From Gnetum montanum (lineage: Eukaryota; Streptophyta; Gnetopsida; Gnetales; Gnetaceae): a DNA stretch of 64,000 nt. Location of the stretch: the NCBI GenBank assembly GCA_015680685.1, contig MNCI01033535.1, positions 1 to 64,000 of the forward strand. Reading direction: 5' to 3'. A model generated the notes under the pieces. It had not been told where the DNA came from, searched no databases, and was given only the letters and a program-made list of their open reading frames with translations. How positions within the stretch are numbered: position 1 is the first letter of the stretch; the number at the start of each line of letters is the position of its first letter. Positions 22,216 to 33,597 of the stretch are shown here, one piece after another. Both the position numbers and the translations under genes were made by a program.

Positions 22216-24125
22216 CAATGATTTGATAATCTATAATACTCTCATGTGTTAAGAATGAAAAAATAAATTAAGAAGGCCATGATAATTACATTTTTAGAAA
22301 CTACAAATCCCATGCCATTTTAGATAAATCCAATATTAACTAAGAAATTACTTTTTGTTACACTTCTAAAACATCCTAAACTTAGTTAGGAGGGAGAATA
22401 TACTATTCATGATGGAATACATAAACCTTCTTCCTCATTAAAAGATCATAAAAGATTCAAGTCAAAAATCTTGCTCCTCATCCAAAGATTGTGAAAGATT
22501 CATTTTTCAAAATCTTATTCCTTGTCCATAAGTCGATAATATTTGATTATAAGACTTGATGATTTATAAAGGAGAAGATTTTGACCAAATTATATATATA
22601 TATAAGCTAATTATAATATAATTCTTCATGTGCAAGTAGGTTTCGCCACCTTTGTGATTGGTATTCTTTTGTCACATAGAACATCATTAGCTTGTCTCCA
22701 TTGTGACCATCCTACCTCAATCCTATTTTTATATATTTATCAATTTCACCTTTTGATTGGAGCATAAATCCTTAGCAAAATAATTTTAGCATATTTATTT
22801 AAATACAAAAGTGTTTTTTAATTACATGTAGACTCTATGAATCTATTAGACTAATTTATTTCTAAAATTTTTACATCACATTAACCAACAAGTCACACAC
22901 TATGATAATATTTTATAGAATTTCATATAACCACATAATCTCCTTGAAAAATGATATAACAACATGATTATATTAAATAGCTTTTAATATTCTCTAAATT
23001 AATCTTCCATGATGCAAAATGAAATTAAAGATGAAGATGTATATTTTAATCATTATCATAATTTTTTAAATAAAGTCTTTCTATTCTAGAGGTAATGCCT
23101 TCTCACTAGTTTCATGGTAGATTGTATAAAGTTTTTTATTAAGATATCACATTTCTTTTTGATTTCAATTCTTAAAAACATTACACTAGTTATATTTTAT
23201 GAAACTAAAATTAAAATTAAGGTTTTATTACATTTGAAAACTTAAAAGATCTATTGGCCAAGCATTACATTTATATTATCAAAGTTAAATATCAACTCCA
23301 CAAAGTAGTCAACTAATACTAGATGTAACAAGAAACGATTATATAGGCCTTTTGCTACAATATTATATTTTTGTTTCAAATGTTTAGTTTGAGTAAAATT
23401 AAGAAAAATGTGATGTTCAACCTCAAGATCTATTGATTAAAATAGCTTACATGTATGTTCTTCTCTAGGATGTTGCATCTATCTTCCACTTTCTATCCTA
23501 AGGTGATGTGATGTTAAATGAAGATTGCTAATATAAGTGCAACATCTCCTTAGGAGTATAGTTGATAGATATTAAACCTTGTGAATTTAATTGGTTACCT
23601 CTTATGCATTCCAAATAAAAATTTTTGTTACCTTCTACATTTGACCATAACTTTATTAGAACCACTACCAAACCAACTTATGAATGTGCTTTAGATATCT
23701 TTGTAACTACTTCAATAGGATATCCCAAGCCTTCTATTTTTGAAAAAGAAAGAAGATGTTCATGTGTTGATTTGCTACTAACCACCCCTTAAAATGTACT
23801 AGGAATCACTAGCTTTTAGGTTACTTTTAAATTAATAGACCCTCTACACCATTTTCTACAATTTTTCATTAAAGGAATGCATTCTAATTATAAGTAATTC
23901 TAGAAAATAAGAAGATGTATTACAACTATAGATACAAAATCTTTCAAGAAAGAGGTACAAAATTTGTTGAAAATAAAAAAGTCTCAAGATCAAGTAGAAG
24001 ACATATTACTAGAGGCTATAAAAAATATAACTATGTAACATATGTTTAGGGGTAAAAAGAACTAGTAAGATGAAGAACGTCTTCAATCAAGGTTACCTCT
24101 CAAAAATTCTTATCATAAAAAAGCT

Positions 24126-24455
24126 TTGAATAAGGACGACATGGAATTGCTTCAAGAAAAAAATATTTCTAAAAGAGAATCAAAACAATATGGTGTAAAT
24201 TATAAAGTAAGATCCACAAAAATTTTGAAAAGTTTTAGAAATAAAGTTTCTCCAAGTAATGATATTTTTGTAGAGATAAAAGGATTCTATAAAAATTTTT
24301 TTGATCATGAGATAAATGCCATAACAAGTTACATGATCCTAGATATTTTACAACTTATGTATAAAATGGTAAAGGGAATTGAGAAATTAGCTTTTGGAAA
24401 ACCTATAGATGCAAAGAATTATATGTTGAATTATTCTAATGTGGCAAAGAGGTAA
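24126..24455 (+). other. Unrecognised 109-codon reading frame
   Basis: The frame is Lys- and Asn-rich in an AT-rich setting. It contains KGIEKLAFGKPIDAKNYM but no motif I can assign. There is no evidence for a promoter or introns, and similar frames can arise by chance in such DNA. It could be a remnant of an older element. Confidence 0.2.
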
Positions 24456-25621
24456 TCTAGAGATGTTCCTCAATTCTCTCATATTACTATGGAAAACTGA
24501 AGATGATGTGAATGTTCTCTATAAGATTTTGTAATTTGAATTGTAAGTGATTTGCTACAAAGCCTTAACATTTGTAATCTCGCAAGAACTTTGGCCATAT
24601 AATAAAAATATTTCAAAAGGAAGAGGATTATTTCATTGATTACACTAAAGTGACTTATGATTTTATCTTCTATTTGAGGCTAACTATATCATCCCTATTA
24701 ATTGTCTATAAAATATCCTATAAGTAACTAATAGAGATGCTACAAAATTCCAAGGATCTAGATTTAACCTTGATTTTGAAAGGATGTAATAAAATAGATA
24801 AAAATTATTAATTAGAAACATAAATATTGTAAAATAATATAACACAACAAAATTTTATAATACTCTCATATATAATTAAATAAAATTTATTTATAGAAAA
24901 TTAGAGATTTGTGTAGCCACAAAAGGATAGATGTCTTAAAATTTCACTAAACATATCGTAAAATTATATGTAAAATAATAATCCTAATACACTTGTTTCA
25001 CCTTAATTGGATATCTAGAAATAAAGATATTCACAATTTAAGTTTGTAATACTAATTAATAAAATTAAAAATATTAATTAAATAAACTATTAATATTTAA
25101 TAAATAATATTAAACTTTGAGAATGCAGTGAAATGAAAATGATCCTTGTAATCTCATGGTCCCAATGGCATAGACATCAAATTCATATCTATCATACTTT
25201 ATAATTTATTCACAAAAATAGGTACATAGCTCAAATATCCGAAAAGTGTACAAGGTTTCTATTTTACTAAAATAAAACTATAAAAAAATATTTTTCAAGT
25301 TCATAAGGTTCATGTTATGTAAAATTGATTCACCCTTCATCTCATGTTCCTCTTTCAATGATTCCTTACCTACTCTAGGCTTTCTACATAGAAATGCAAA
25401 AGGAGTCAGAACTCCTCAAATAAGAAAAGTTATTATATTTTCCTCTTTATGAAGCATAAAGGTTCTAGGCCAAAAGTCTTAGAATATGAGCTAGATAAAG
25501 GTTTTTAATTAAATATTGAAAAATGTTTCAAGGTCCAGAAATGCCAAAAATCTTACAAAAATTCAAAAGGATTTTTAAATATGTAATAGAAAACAAAAAA
25601 TATATAAAATAAATTCAAGGA

Positions 25622-25960
25622 TCCAAAGAATGTATATTTTATTCAATCATCTCCCATGGCTAGGTATTGGTTACCCTCACTACCAAAGGGACTCATCAAC
25701 AACTCTTAGAATAATCTCATTACTATCATCAAATTATCCTTTAAATTATTTTAATGTCCAAAAATATGACAAATTTGTCCAACAAAAATTCAAAGAATGT
25801 ATATTTTAACCATACATCTTTGAAGTTTAGGTCTTGGTTATCCTCACTGCCAAAAGGACTCACTAATGACTCTTGGAATAACCTTACAATTATCATCAAA
25901 TTATCCAAGTTACCCCAAACAAGTCACTCATGGTTAGGTCTTGGCAATAGCCTTACTACT
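25622..25960. repeat. Imperfect tandem repeat of about 170 bp
   Basis: CAAAGAATGTATATTTTA occurs near 25623 and 25793, each followed by a similar stretch through GGTTA(C/T)CCTCACT(A/G)CC and ATCATCAAATTATCC. A shorter third copy begins near 25925. Confidence 0.6.
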
Positions 25961-26630
25961 AACATCCTCAATAGTCTAGTCATGCATATCATTGGAAGGA
26001 TAGATCTTGATTATGGCTCACTAGACTCAACTACTTAGTGCCATGGCCTCAACTAAATCCATAGTCTCACATGAACTAATGTATCAAAATCAAGGGTAGA
26101 AAATACTTCGAATAACCCTTGTTCTCATGGGATTGGTTTCACTAATGAAGACTCCACTACTACATGCAAATGAGGGGCATCTAATAGATTTGTGGCTCCC
26201 ACTACCAATTAGGAAAAAATTTTCAAAAAAATATTATAAATTTATTGCAAAAACCCAAAAGGTATCTAAAATGCTCAAAAATCCATAAAAGCTTAAATTT
26301 CATAAAATTCTCGCAAATTCATGTTTATGTCATGAGATAAACCAAAAAGCATGTTTATATCAAAAGATGATAACAAATATTCATAAGCTATTCAAAAAGC
26401 ACATTGGACAAAGTTTCCACAATTCTAGAAATTAACCAAAAGATAGAAAATAATTTAGACAAGATTAAAACACTAATTTCCAAAATACCATTTTTACATA
26501 TTTTTTTCTATTTTTGGTTAGGTTTTAATCCTTTTGCAGGTTCTCCATGGGTTTTGATCACATTGTAGGTTTATTTAGACCATGACATGTTTATACTATT
26601 TGATCCGTGTCTTGACCACCACTCTACTTA

Positions 26631-27477
26631 TGATGAATTGTGATTTATTAGGTCACGATATCACACCTGCAATATTGCGTACGTGATATCACATATGCGA
26701 TATCATGGCCTAGCTTGCGATATTGTATACGCGATATCGTGGCTCCTGTGTAGGCCTATAAATACACCTTAGGGACATGATGGAGAAGAGGGGTCTTTAG
26801 TTAGAAGTTAGTTTTTATTTTTAGTCTTTCTCAACCCTTTTTCCCTAGTGCATGCCCACAGTGTGATGATTGTAATTGTACGGAACCTTTATACGAGTGT
26901 GACGTACTTGGATACGCACATGACTAGAAATAAAGATAGAGATAACTTCATCATTGCAGAATTCACTTAGTTTAATTATTTAATTGTTATTGTTATTTAT
27001 TGCTTTCATAGTTAATATATCTTCACCCTAAACTCCTTAAACATGGAATGAGTACGACTTAATCACAATCATTTAAGTGTGACTACTTGGTAACCCAGTA
27101 GTGTACCTAGGACATGCACTTGGTAATCCTAGTAGTAGTCATACATGAGGTCCAAGATGTGTAAGGATGATTAAGGAATCGATGCTCATCACACTTAGGC
27201 TAGTTTAGAATCTCTCTACCTTTCCCTCTTAGGTTAATCAAAGTTATTTTCCATTGCCTCCAGGAGTACCACTAGCTTAGGACAACATCATACACCTCAC
27301 TTTGGACTAAACCATACGTGAAAAAGCAAAAACTAGTCCAGGTGAAAAGATTGCAAACTATGATTAGCTAGTAACTATGTAGATACCACAACTAGCCCGT
27401 CTACGGAGTTCGACTGGATCATGCATGAAATGCTCATATTCGTATGGTTGAGTGTAGGGGTACCTCACCACTCATCA
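26631..27477 (+). repeat. 5' LTR of element A
   Basis: It runs from TGATGAATTGTGATT to CCACTCATCA. The first 303 bp recur at 63698-64000. The LTR contains GATATC/CGTACG palindromic words, a TATA box and a single copy of the 160-bp repeat that is doubled or tripled in element D. The start is fixed by the matching start of the right copy and the end by the primer binding site. Confidence 0.9.
26650..26765 (+). promoter_or_regulatory. Palindromic GATATC module and TATA box of the element A LTR
   Basis: Several degenerate copies of GATAT(C/T)(G/A)CGTA and its mirror lie at 26655-26745. CCTATAAATAC follows at 26755-26765. The same order recurs in the 3' LTR (TATA at 63809), in element D and at 30998-31090, so this looks like the polymerase II promoter of the family. 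Confidence 0.7.
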
Positions 27478-27497
27478 TTGGCATCGTTGCTAGGGAT
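27478..27497 (+). other. Primer binding site of element A
   Basis: TTGGCATCGTTGCTAGGGAT directly follows the LTR. It matches the tRNA-Asp type TGGCGCCGTTGCCGGGGAT with C-to-T changes. This primer type is common in the Athila lineage. Confidence 0.8.
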
Positions 27498-27614
27498 GGT
27501 GCTAGTTATTTAGATTAGTTACATCATACAAGATCGCTATAACAAGCATTAACGATATATATTTTAGAAAAGAAATTTAATTTAATTTAATTACGTCACA
27601 CACTTTTCACAACA

Positions 27615-29613
27615 ATGTCTCTCTCTCACGACTATGATAACATAACAACCAGTAAGGCAATTCATTGGAGAACTAACAAATTATACAATGATGAAGATGA
27701 AGTTTGGAGTACTCAGTATGATGTAGGGGTCTCCTATGAGCATAGACGCAAACAACATCAACCCAACTCACAATTGCATAACATACCTAGTGACAATGAA
27801 CCCCTACTGGCCACTACAAGTCTAACAGAAATACAAGAGGCTGTTCGAATATCCTGTAGGCATCGTAAGGAAAGCTGTCTACCTAGGCTTGACTTAAACA
27901 ACTTTTCTAAGTTTTTAGGAGGCTATGATTTAGATCCCCAACATCATCTACAAGCCTTCCATGATGCTTGTGTATGGAATAACATTGATAATGGATGGAA
28001 AAAACTTAAGCCCTTTCCTACAACACTCATTGGCCAAGAAAAAGTATGGTATAGGTCGTTAAAACCAAAATCAATTCAACATTGGCCGACAATGGTAGAA
28101 CTATTTAATGAAACATATCAAACCTATGCAAGAGTGTTAGCCTAAAGGAGACAAATCCAAGAGTGGAAACAAGCACAACATGAACCCCTGGACATGGCCT
28201 TAAAAAGATATTATGCACTATTAAACAACTTCCTAGGCCATGGGTTCTCTGAGAAAAGGCTAATGTACCATATCATAGATTGGCTTCATAACGAAACAAG
28301 GGAGATCCTAGGGATGTATGCCCAAGGTCAACTATATGAGCTACAAACCCATCAATTCCAAGAGCTTATCAAGCGGGTAGCAAAAGAAGAAGGAGAAATG
28401 GCTAAATGGGAGAATGTTGAAAGCTCTTAATAGGATCAAAATCTTGAATTAGCAAAGGTCCATAATCATGAAGAGAAGAAATCAACTCATTAAAAGGAGG
28501 TGGAACCATCTTTGCCAATACTACAATCATTGGATGAAGTTGAGGCAAAGATCAATAGGATGATGTAATGGATACATGAAAAATGTGGAGAATATGTGAA
28601 CATTATTTGAGATAGGGTTATGACAACCCAAGAAATAGGACAAAACACCTTTCAACAATCGGAAAGAAGGGTTGAAGAGAATAAGAACTTAACTTTCAAT
28701 CATACATATCAATGTAACGTTTTCTTGTACGATCACCCCAAGGGCCAATGCCCAATCTTGTCACATTTACATGAGCATTGGGGAAGAATGTTACATCTAG
28801 ATTTCATGTAGAAATACTATGTTCAATCACAGTGGCAACAATCCCTATCATGGGGGAGGCCACCCCCAAACTGGTTACACCCTTCATACCATCTAAAACT
28901 AAGTGCCTATCAAGTTCAACATCTTGTTTCCCCAACTAGGTCAACATCTTCTATCTCACCACATTATTATTATTCTCCTCAATACTATCAACCCATATCC
29001 TCTCCAATAGGACCACCACCTCATGTACATTACACTTCTCCTCAATTTCAACATTCTCATCCTTCACCTCCTCCTGCATTGCCACCAAGTGTTCTAGAAG
29101 GTTTTGCACCACAACATCAACCCACAAATGTTACTTGTGCTTCTACTATCAAAAAAAGTGGAAATCCTCCACAACATCATAACTGTCCCTTCTTTAGATG
29201 TGACCATAGAAAGGGACACCATAGTTCAGAAACCACTGCATCCACTAACTCAACACAAGTCCAACATTGTGGTGCATCTTCCTCTTCGAACCCAATGCCT
29301 CATGTTATGTTATTAGGCCCACCACTAAATACTCCAACAACCATGTGGCTTAATGAATATAGCCACATGGGGAGACATGTTGATCCTTGCATACCATCTT
29401 ACAATCACAAGTACCATGGTCAACTCATAAATTAACCACATCTTATAACTTGTCCCACTATGTCAACTCTAATTAAGTGTGTGAACCCTAATGGGGTAAG
29501 TATGATTGGGTCTCAATATTTCCAACATGCAAGGATCCTAACCTTTTATTTATTAATCCTAGCTATGCTCAACCATTTAGTTATGAGGGGTATCCTCCAT
29601 TCTAACAAGTAGG
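27615..29613 (+). pseudogene. Gag of element A, broken
   Basis: The ATG at 27615 opens a 176-codon frame, and three further frames complete the protein. Order of parts: an acidic N-terminus; the gag core with LPRLDLNNF, WNNIDNGWKKLK, QAQHEPLDMALKRYYALLNN and GQLYEL; a knuckle-like CNVFLYDHPKGQC in which the second Cys has become Phe; and a His/Pro/Gln-rich tail to about 29613. A second Cys/His cluster (CPFFRCDHRKGHH, near 29185) is also decayed. Stops near 28143, 28428 and elsewhere break the frame. Gag would form the particle that packages element RNA. No protease follows it. Confidence 0.85.
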
Positions 29614-30997
29614 ATTAATAAATATTTTTCCTTTTCTTTAATTTTATAGCTTTTTGTTTTCCAGGTTTTCAACTTTCAATTTATTGTTTTATCTTTTTGA
29701 CTTTTTTTCTTTTTATGAGTAATATCATCTATCAATAAAAGACTCATGTGACTCATTGGTTGAGGTGTTTTTCTATGCTATCAAGTCTTAGGTGACTAAC
29801 TACTTGAACAGCAAGCCCACAACATCCACTTATCCATTCTATTAATAAGATGTTCTACCTTGGGTGCAATGATATTCCTAATCATTAAAACTTAAAGTAA
29901 CCTTGTGTTTATTATACCCAAAGTGAAGAAGGGTGGACTAAGTGAGAATGGCTAGGGTGTGACATTTAGGGGACTTGTGGAATCTCGTTGGTGACATCTG
30001 TAGGAGTTATCATGAAACTTGGTTGTATTAAGATCTTTGTAGATTTAATGAAATAAGGGAGTAGGAGTAATCAAAAGGCACTCAATCAAGAAAACACAAT
30101 GCCATTCTAGGGGGTCCCACTGGAAATACATGCACCCATGGCTAAACGTAGGCAACTTCTCTGGATTAAGTATTCAAAAAAAAAGGAGAGAAGAAGAGTG
30201 TACAAAAGCAGTCACACAAAAAGAAAAAAAAGAATCCCACAAAGAAAGAGTCACTCCTCCCTTGTATGAAATGCCAAGTGATCATACGTCTTGCCATGAT
30301 GATGCTTTCATTGTTGTCTATCATTGGGATGAAAAAATGTGATGTCACTGATCAGAGGAATGGACTTGGTCCTAATTTTGGAGTGAAGGGTTAAGGACAC
30401 ATTAATCATGCCTTACACTAAGGATTCATTATGCCCTAAGCCAGTTACCTCATGTCCCAATCTCTGCAATTCCTTCTACAATTCACCTCATCTTGTTGTT
30501 CATGTATTTGTGACTTGTGTCTTGTGTAGCATTGAATTCATACTTCATCACGATGGTATCTACATGTATGTGTTCTGTGGAACTAGTGTGGATTACATTT
30601 AACCCTTCTAGTGCCTATGAACATTTTAAGGTGTGGTTACGTAAGGGCATTATAGGTTGGAACCTGCTTTGGGGAGGACCCACTTGCATGACGTTTGTAA
30701 TTTATACTTGTTACACATTACCCTCACATCATTTTACACCCTCTAAGTATTGCATTACCAACATTCTTCTTTTCCTTATCATCCTTCTAGTTCAAATGTT
30801 CCTATGTACCAACACATGTCCTTTTTCCTCATCCTCTTCATGACTTTCATTGCCATATTTTACATCATTATCCTTCTTGTGCCTTCAAGCTTGATTAATA
30901 TTACCTTGGACCCTTTACATCGACTTCAAGTTCTTCATTTTTGAGTTAGGAATTTCAAAAATTCATCAATTTTTCTAAGTACCCTACTTTAAACAGG
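29614..30997 (+). other. Element A region after gag; pol absent
   Basis: No RT, RNase H or integrase motif is visible on either strand. Instead, at 30103-30160 lies CTAGGGGGTCCCACTGG followed by CATGCACCCATGGCTAAACG, the inverse of the block found downstream of integrase in B and C. The simplest reading is that everything from protease to the end of integrase was deleted in an ancestor. The frames at 30130-30342 and 30517-30843 show no domain. Confidence 0.6.
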
Positions 30998-31090
30998 CCG
31001 CGATATCGCGTATGCAATATCATATCTGACATGATATCATGGTCGCGCTATCGCATATGTGATATTTTGTTCCACAGAAACTATAAATAT
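30998..31090 (+). promoter_or_regulatory. Internal promoter-like module upstream of ORF3
   Basis: GCGATATCGCGTATGCAATA, further GATATC-like words and CTATAAATATG (31081-31090) reproduce the order seen in the LTR of element A, though the surrounding sequence is not an LTR copy. It lies about 0.5 kb upstream of the first ORF3 segment, so it may have driven a separate ORF3 transcript. Confidence 0.5.
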
Positions 31091-31591
31091 GCCCCCCCTC
31101 CCACAAATGTCAACATCATTTGTAGTTGTTCATGTGGGGGAGTTTTTCAAATTTCTTCTACGACTTGTGACTTGTGTATCTCTTATTCCAACAACCATAA
31201 CTTGCTTGCTAGCACTCTTATTCTCATTCCACTTGAACTTATCTGAACTCGGAGTGTTCAACTTAGTCATGGGGAAGGAGTACACTCTAAATTGTGCAAA
31301 ATTTTTTCAAAATTCGTCATCATCCAAAGGACACTATTAAGGGCAATTAACTATACAAAAATGATAACCATGTGCCAAAAACAACTTCATCTCCTTACAT
31401 ATACTAGGAAATTAAAATTGTGAAGCCACCTAATCAAAGTGGGCCAAATATTAAAACATTTTGGGAACATTTTCACAAAAATTCCTAACTTTAAATCACA
31501 TGAAATAAGAGACAAATTCATTAAGGCAAGAAGTAAGGTATAACTTAACTTTAGTAAGCAACCTTACTAATGACTAACCCTGTGTGATTGC
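31091..31591 (+). other. Possible leader and intron of ORF3
   Basis: Downstream of the TATA box lies a short frame from an ATG at 31271 (MGKEYTLNCAKFFQNSSSS). A donor-like AAG|GTATAAC occurs near 31535, and an acceptor-like TGTGATTGCAG ends at about 31591. This would fit a spliced leader, but without a transcript the exon limits are guesses. Confidence 0.3.
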
Positions 31592-31809
31592 AGATGGTCC
31601 CAAAGCATAGGTAATAAGAAGGACCCTCTTAAGGTGTCTCCAAGTAACCTAGGAGAGGCAAAGGACAAGAATCTCCCAAAAAACATGCAAAGTAGGAGGC
31701 ACAATCATTTAGCATCCATGAAGAGACTCCTACTACTGTATAATTGGGACAGGTAGAAGGATGAGCTGCTGCAACACCTGAATAGGGACAACAACTCACG
31801 TTTCCCTTG
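31592..31809 (+). pseudogene. ORF3 of element A, segment 1
   Basis: After the acceptor-like site a basic frame reads through NLPKNMQSRRHNHLASMKR and LLLLYNWDR to the insertion point of element E. One TAG (near 31754) interrupts it. The next part of the gene starts on the other side of E at 45272, where a one-base frame change is needed to continue. I cannot name the function. In Athila elements a third, sometimes env-like ORF stands at this place, but no signal peptide or membrane segment is visible here. Confidence 0.5.
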
Positions 31810-31814
31810 GAGTG
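31810..31814. repeat. Left target-site duplication of element E (GAGTG)
   Basis: GAGTG precedes the LTR start TGAAACACCAC and recurs directly after the LTR end at 45267-45271. Confidence 0.85.
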
Positions 31815-31954
31815 TGAAACACCACAAAATTTCGAGCTTGGTACTTCTCCAGCAAAAAGAAGGTCCCTGGGACCCACGGACAACCATGGCTACATTTGGT
31901 GTCACACATTGTAACTTTGGGATCAAAATGCTTAATTTTCACTAAGTATGCAAT

Positions 31955-32300
31955 ACCAACGTATACGCCCAGCGTCTACGCCTGACATCCACAACGTACA
32001 CGCCCAGCGTAGACATCCAACTTACACGCCCGACGTACACGCCTCACATGTACGCTCGGCAGGTACAAAAGATACATACGCCCGACAATGAAATCTCCAA
32101 AGACAGCATGAAGACAGCACTGAAGAGCAAGAACTGAAGCAAGTCGGAAACCATCAGCGTATACGCCCTAGCATCCATTAGCGTATACGCCGAGCATCCA
32201 TAGTATCTCCACCCAAGTTCACACATGCTCAACACGTCCAACGTATACGCCCAGCATATACGCCAGCCTGATGCAGCGTATACGCCCAACAGATGTAATA
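31955..32300 (+). promoter_or_regulatory. Cluster of GCGTATACGC palindromes
   Basis: The 10-bp perfect palindrome GCGTATACGC and one-base variants occur repeatedly, often followed by CCAGC or CCAAC. The cluster ends about 75 bp upstream of the TATA box and is also present in the right LTR (44480-44815). It could bind dimeric factors; this is inference. Confidence 0.6.
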
Positions 32301-32375
32301 TGTTGTATATTTGTAAATTGTATGCACCCGGTCAACGCGCCACGTGTCTTCTAACCCGAGTCTAGCGTAACAACC

Positions 32376-32385
32376 GATATAAAAG
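32376..32385 (+). promoter_or_regulatory. TATA box of element E
   Basis: GATATAAAAG sits in the middle of the LTR, downstream of the palindrome cluster. The matching part of the right LTR lies in the N gap. Confidence 0.7.
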
Positions 32386-32951
32386 CCCCAATTTTCCACT
32401 TCATCCACGTCGGTTGGCAAAAACTCCAGAGCATACCAGAGAACAATTATGCTACATACCAGAACCAAAAAACCCTTTACGCTGGATAGTCCTATACGCT
32501 GGGCACACAGTCTCTACGCTCCCCCTACAGTGCGAACCAGCCGAGTCATCCCTGCATCCACCAGGGCTTTTCGTCCGCCTTGTGTTCCATCACAACTGCA
32601 TTAGACCGGTGCACTGTACTTTCATTCTGCAATACCATTGTTTACAGTTTACGCTAATTTCTTACATGTGTTCTATTTACGCTCGTTTACATTTACGCCC
32701 CGTTCGCATCTGTTACGCTGTTTACGCTCTCGTTTATGCCCGTTACACCATTTACGCATACCCCAGCGTATAGCACTTCGGTATACGTTCCAGGAAAATC
32801 CTTGTCTGATCCGCATGCGGACCACCCAAGGTACTCTACCTTCGTGCATTCCAGATCACCCTTAGGCGAAGGTAGGATCTTCTGTGCTCGCTCTGCAATC
32901 CCACAGCCTCTGTTTCCTTCTAGCCGGAGACCGACGATTTCAGGCGGTATA

Positions 32952-33597
32952 GAAATTGGCTTTAGAAGGAGGGCCTCCACCTAAAACCTTGCCTGCACGC
33001 TCCCCAACGTCTACGCTCATCAGCGTTTTTGCTGCCCTGTTCAACACTCACTCCCTGCAAGTCTTTTAGCGTCTACACTGCCAACTTCACGTGGACTTTG
33101 TCCACAGAAACCCTAGCATCTACGCTGCCACACACACGCTACACATTTTACTCTATAGATTTTCCCTACACTGCACATAAAGCTATTAAAGTTTACGCTG
33201 CATATTTTACTCACGCCGCATAGTTTACGCTATGCTGATTGTCTATTTACGCTGCATGCTCTTACGCTGAAGACCTTATCTACGCTGTACGCCAACTCTG
33301 TCCCTGCTATTCTTTACGCCTTAGATTTTTTTTACGCTGTATCTTGTTTTTACGCTGCACCCTTTATCCTGTTTTACGCTGCACCCTTTTACGCTGTGCC
33401 CTGACGCTGTACATGCTGTCTAGCGTATACGCTGACCCACTTACGTTGTAGACTCGTCTACGCTGACCATATACGCTACGTACATATACGCTGTATACGC
33501 TATCATTATACGCTGTTAGCTGAAGCGTATACGTTGTATGCTGCGCAGTACATTGATTTCGCATCTTCAGACCGTTTCACATCTGCAACATATCATC
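32952..33597 (+). other. Leader of element E with primer site and TACGC-rich tract
   Basis: Five bases after the LTR comes TTGGCTTTAGAAGGAGGG, a TGG-starting primer-binding-like site that resembles the one in element F (TTGGTGCTAGAAGGA). From about 33008 to 33540 the word TACGC, mostly as TTTACGCTG or TATACGCTG, recurs at irregular spacing on the plus strand. The longest frames here are by-products of this repetition. Confidence 0.6.

Larger units (their letters stand above)
21593..26630. other. AT-rich stretch between elements C and A; no recognised gene
   Basis: About 5 kb of very AT-rich DNA. No frame shows a domain I recognise and no LTR pair was found. It holds a tRNA-like patch, a 109-codon frame at 24126 and an imperfect tandem repeat at 25622. 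It may be decayed older repeats or simple intergenic DNA. Confidence 0.5.
31815..32951 (+). repeat. 5' LTR of element E
   Basis: It starts TGAAACACCACAAAATTTCG and ends CAGGCGGTATA; the right copy ends GGTGGTACA, so the terminal CA has decayed to TA here. It contains about ten GCGTATACGC-related words upstream of the TATA box and several TTTACGC words downstream. The start resembles that of element F (TGAAACACCCCAAAATTCGA), although the rest of the two LTRs differs. Confidence 0.85.

Noticed and set aside
21593-26630. Endogenous pararetrovirus or old LTR element in the AT-rich gap
   Set aside because: No RT, movement protein, coat or LTR pair could be recognised.
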